A DNA stretch of 29,340 bases from a virus. The first letter of the stretch is position 1. Each line of letters opens with the position of its first letter. A program made the position numbers and the translations under genes. The notes under the pieces were generated by a model. The model did not search any database, was not told the origin of the DNA, and saw nothing but the letters and a program-made list of their open reading frames with translations. The stretch lies in IMG/VR virus record IMGVR_UViG_3300037961_001370, positions 1-29,340 of that record; one strand, 5' to 3'. Shown one piece after another: positions 29,113 to 29,340 of the stretch.

Positions 29113-29268
29113 TTATTTGTCTTGGTTATAATATGTTTTGCAGTGACTATCACAAAAGCCTTCGTGATATATTCTGTCGCCGCAAAATTTGCATTTGTTT
29201 TTAAAATCGTCGTATGTGATTTCAATTTTTGGATTTTTTAAATCCGCTGTGTTCAAAAAGATTTTCAT
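29113..29268 (-). CDS. Small zinc-ribbon-like protein (51 aa)
   Basis: A 51-aa protein: MKIFLNTADLKNPKIEITYD, then CKFCG (Cys26, Cys29) and FCDSHC (Cys39, Cys43), a plausible one-zinc ribbon. The ATG at 29268 overlaps the TGA of a frame running off the window (ATGA). A terminator follows the stop directly. Small zinc ribbons are frequent in phage early regions and may bind nucleic acid or host proteins. Confidence 0.65.
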   Translation of the reverse strand: MKIFLNTADLKNPKIEITYDDFKNKCKFCGDRIYHEGFCDSHCKTYYNQDK

Positions 29269-29340
29269 TGTTTTCTATTTTTAAATTCATGTTTTGACGC
29301 GGTCAATTTCTCAATCTTTTTTACCAACCTTGTCGTTTGT
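29265..29340 (-). CDS. C-terminal end of a gene cut by the window edge
   Basis: The minus-strand frame is open from the window edge and ends with TGA at 29267-29265, encoding a basic tail (TRLVKKIEKLTASKHEFKNR). The TGA overlaps the ATG of the 51-aa gene as ATGA, the same coupling used elsewhere in this genome. Only about 24 residues are visible, so no function can be given. Confidence 0.4.
   Translation of the reverse strand, partial: QTTRLVKKIEKLTASKHEFKNRKQ

Noticed and set aside
1-29340. CRISPR array, tRNA genes, integrase or repressor
   Set aside because: I saw no regularly spaced repeats, no cloverleaf with T-loop consensus and no integrase or CI-like motifs. I therefore make no claim about temperate lifestyle.

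Overview
The window looks like a segment of a tailed, probably siphovirus-like, phage infecting a flavobacterium or another member of the Bacteroidota. Every gene I can support lies on the minus strand, so transcription runs from high to low coordinates. The evidence for the host group is the low G+C content, A/T-rich gene leaders instead of Shine-Dalgarno sequences, a TAnnTTTG-type promoter element, flavobacterial-looking signal peptides (ending SFGQ) and protein types common in Bacteroidota phages (DUF6712, DUF3127, DUF4373, XkdF-like protease, a 'KGLGD...CGC' protein). I see no integrase, repressor, tRNA or CRISPR. The right edge cuts a gene, so the window is probably not a complete genome.

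Layout in the direction of transcription. (1) 29340-24348, early/replication side: small hypothetical and zinc-binding proteins, a DUF4373-like replication protein carrying three perfect 15-bp internal repeats, a short cytosine-methyltransferase-like protein, a VRR-NUC nuclease, a DUF3127 protein and a sigma-factor-like regulator. (2) 24361-20304, modification and packaging: a CGC-rich conserved protein, a zinc-finger microprotein, an HNH protein, a ParB-like protein, a full-length C5 cytosine methyltransferase and the small and large terminase subunits. (3) 20248-11368, tail: a 64-aa protein, a terminator-promoter junction, tail assembly chaperones with an apparent -1 frameshift, tail-terminator-like and gp10-like proteins, two large tail proteins and the tape measure. 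(4) 11175-4295, head: XkdF-like protease, scaffold, major capsid protein, a major-tail-like protein, two small proteins, a multi-domain portal and a DUF6712 head-tail connector. (5) 4218-39, fibre and lysis: a virion/fibre-like protein, a secreted outer-membrane-like barrel protein, two holin candidates, a membrane coiled-coil protein, a thioredoxin-fold protein without CxxC, an M15 endolysin and a metallophosphoesterase.

Three signals stand out. First, a promoter-like element (CAAAA-N10-TATATTTATAAA) recurs with exact spacing before four late genes. At three of these it sits just after an intrinsic terminator, and the sigma-like protein at 24348-24905 is an obvious candidate to recognise it. 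Second, a run of ten T residues lies at the junction where a -1 shift fuses the tail chaperone to an otherwise startless reading frame. Third, six very short genes (28-58 aa) are supported by ATGA start/stop overlaps or conserved-looking content. They include single- and double-pass membrane peptides that ordinary length cut-offs would miss. Function calls rest on motifs read by eye; no database search was possible.
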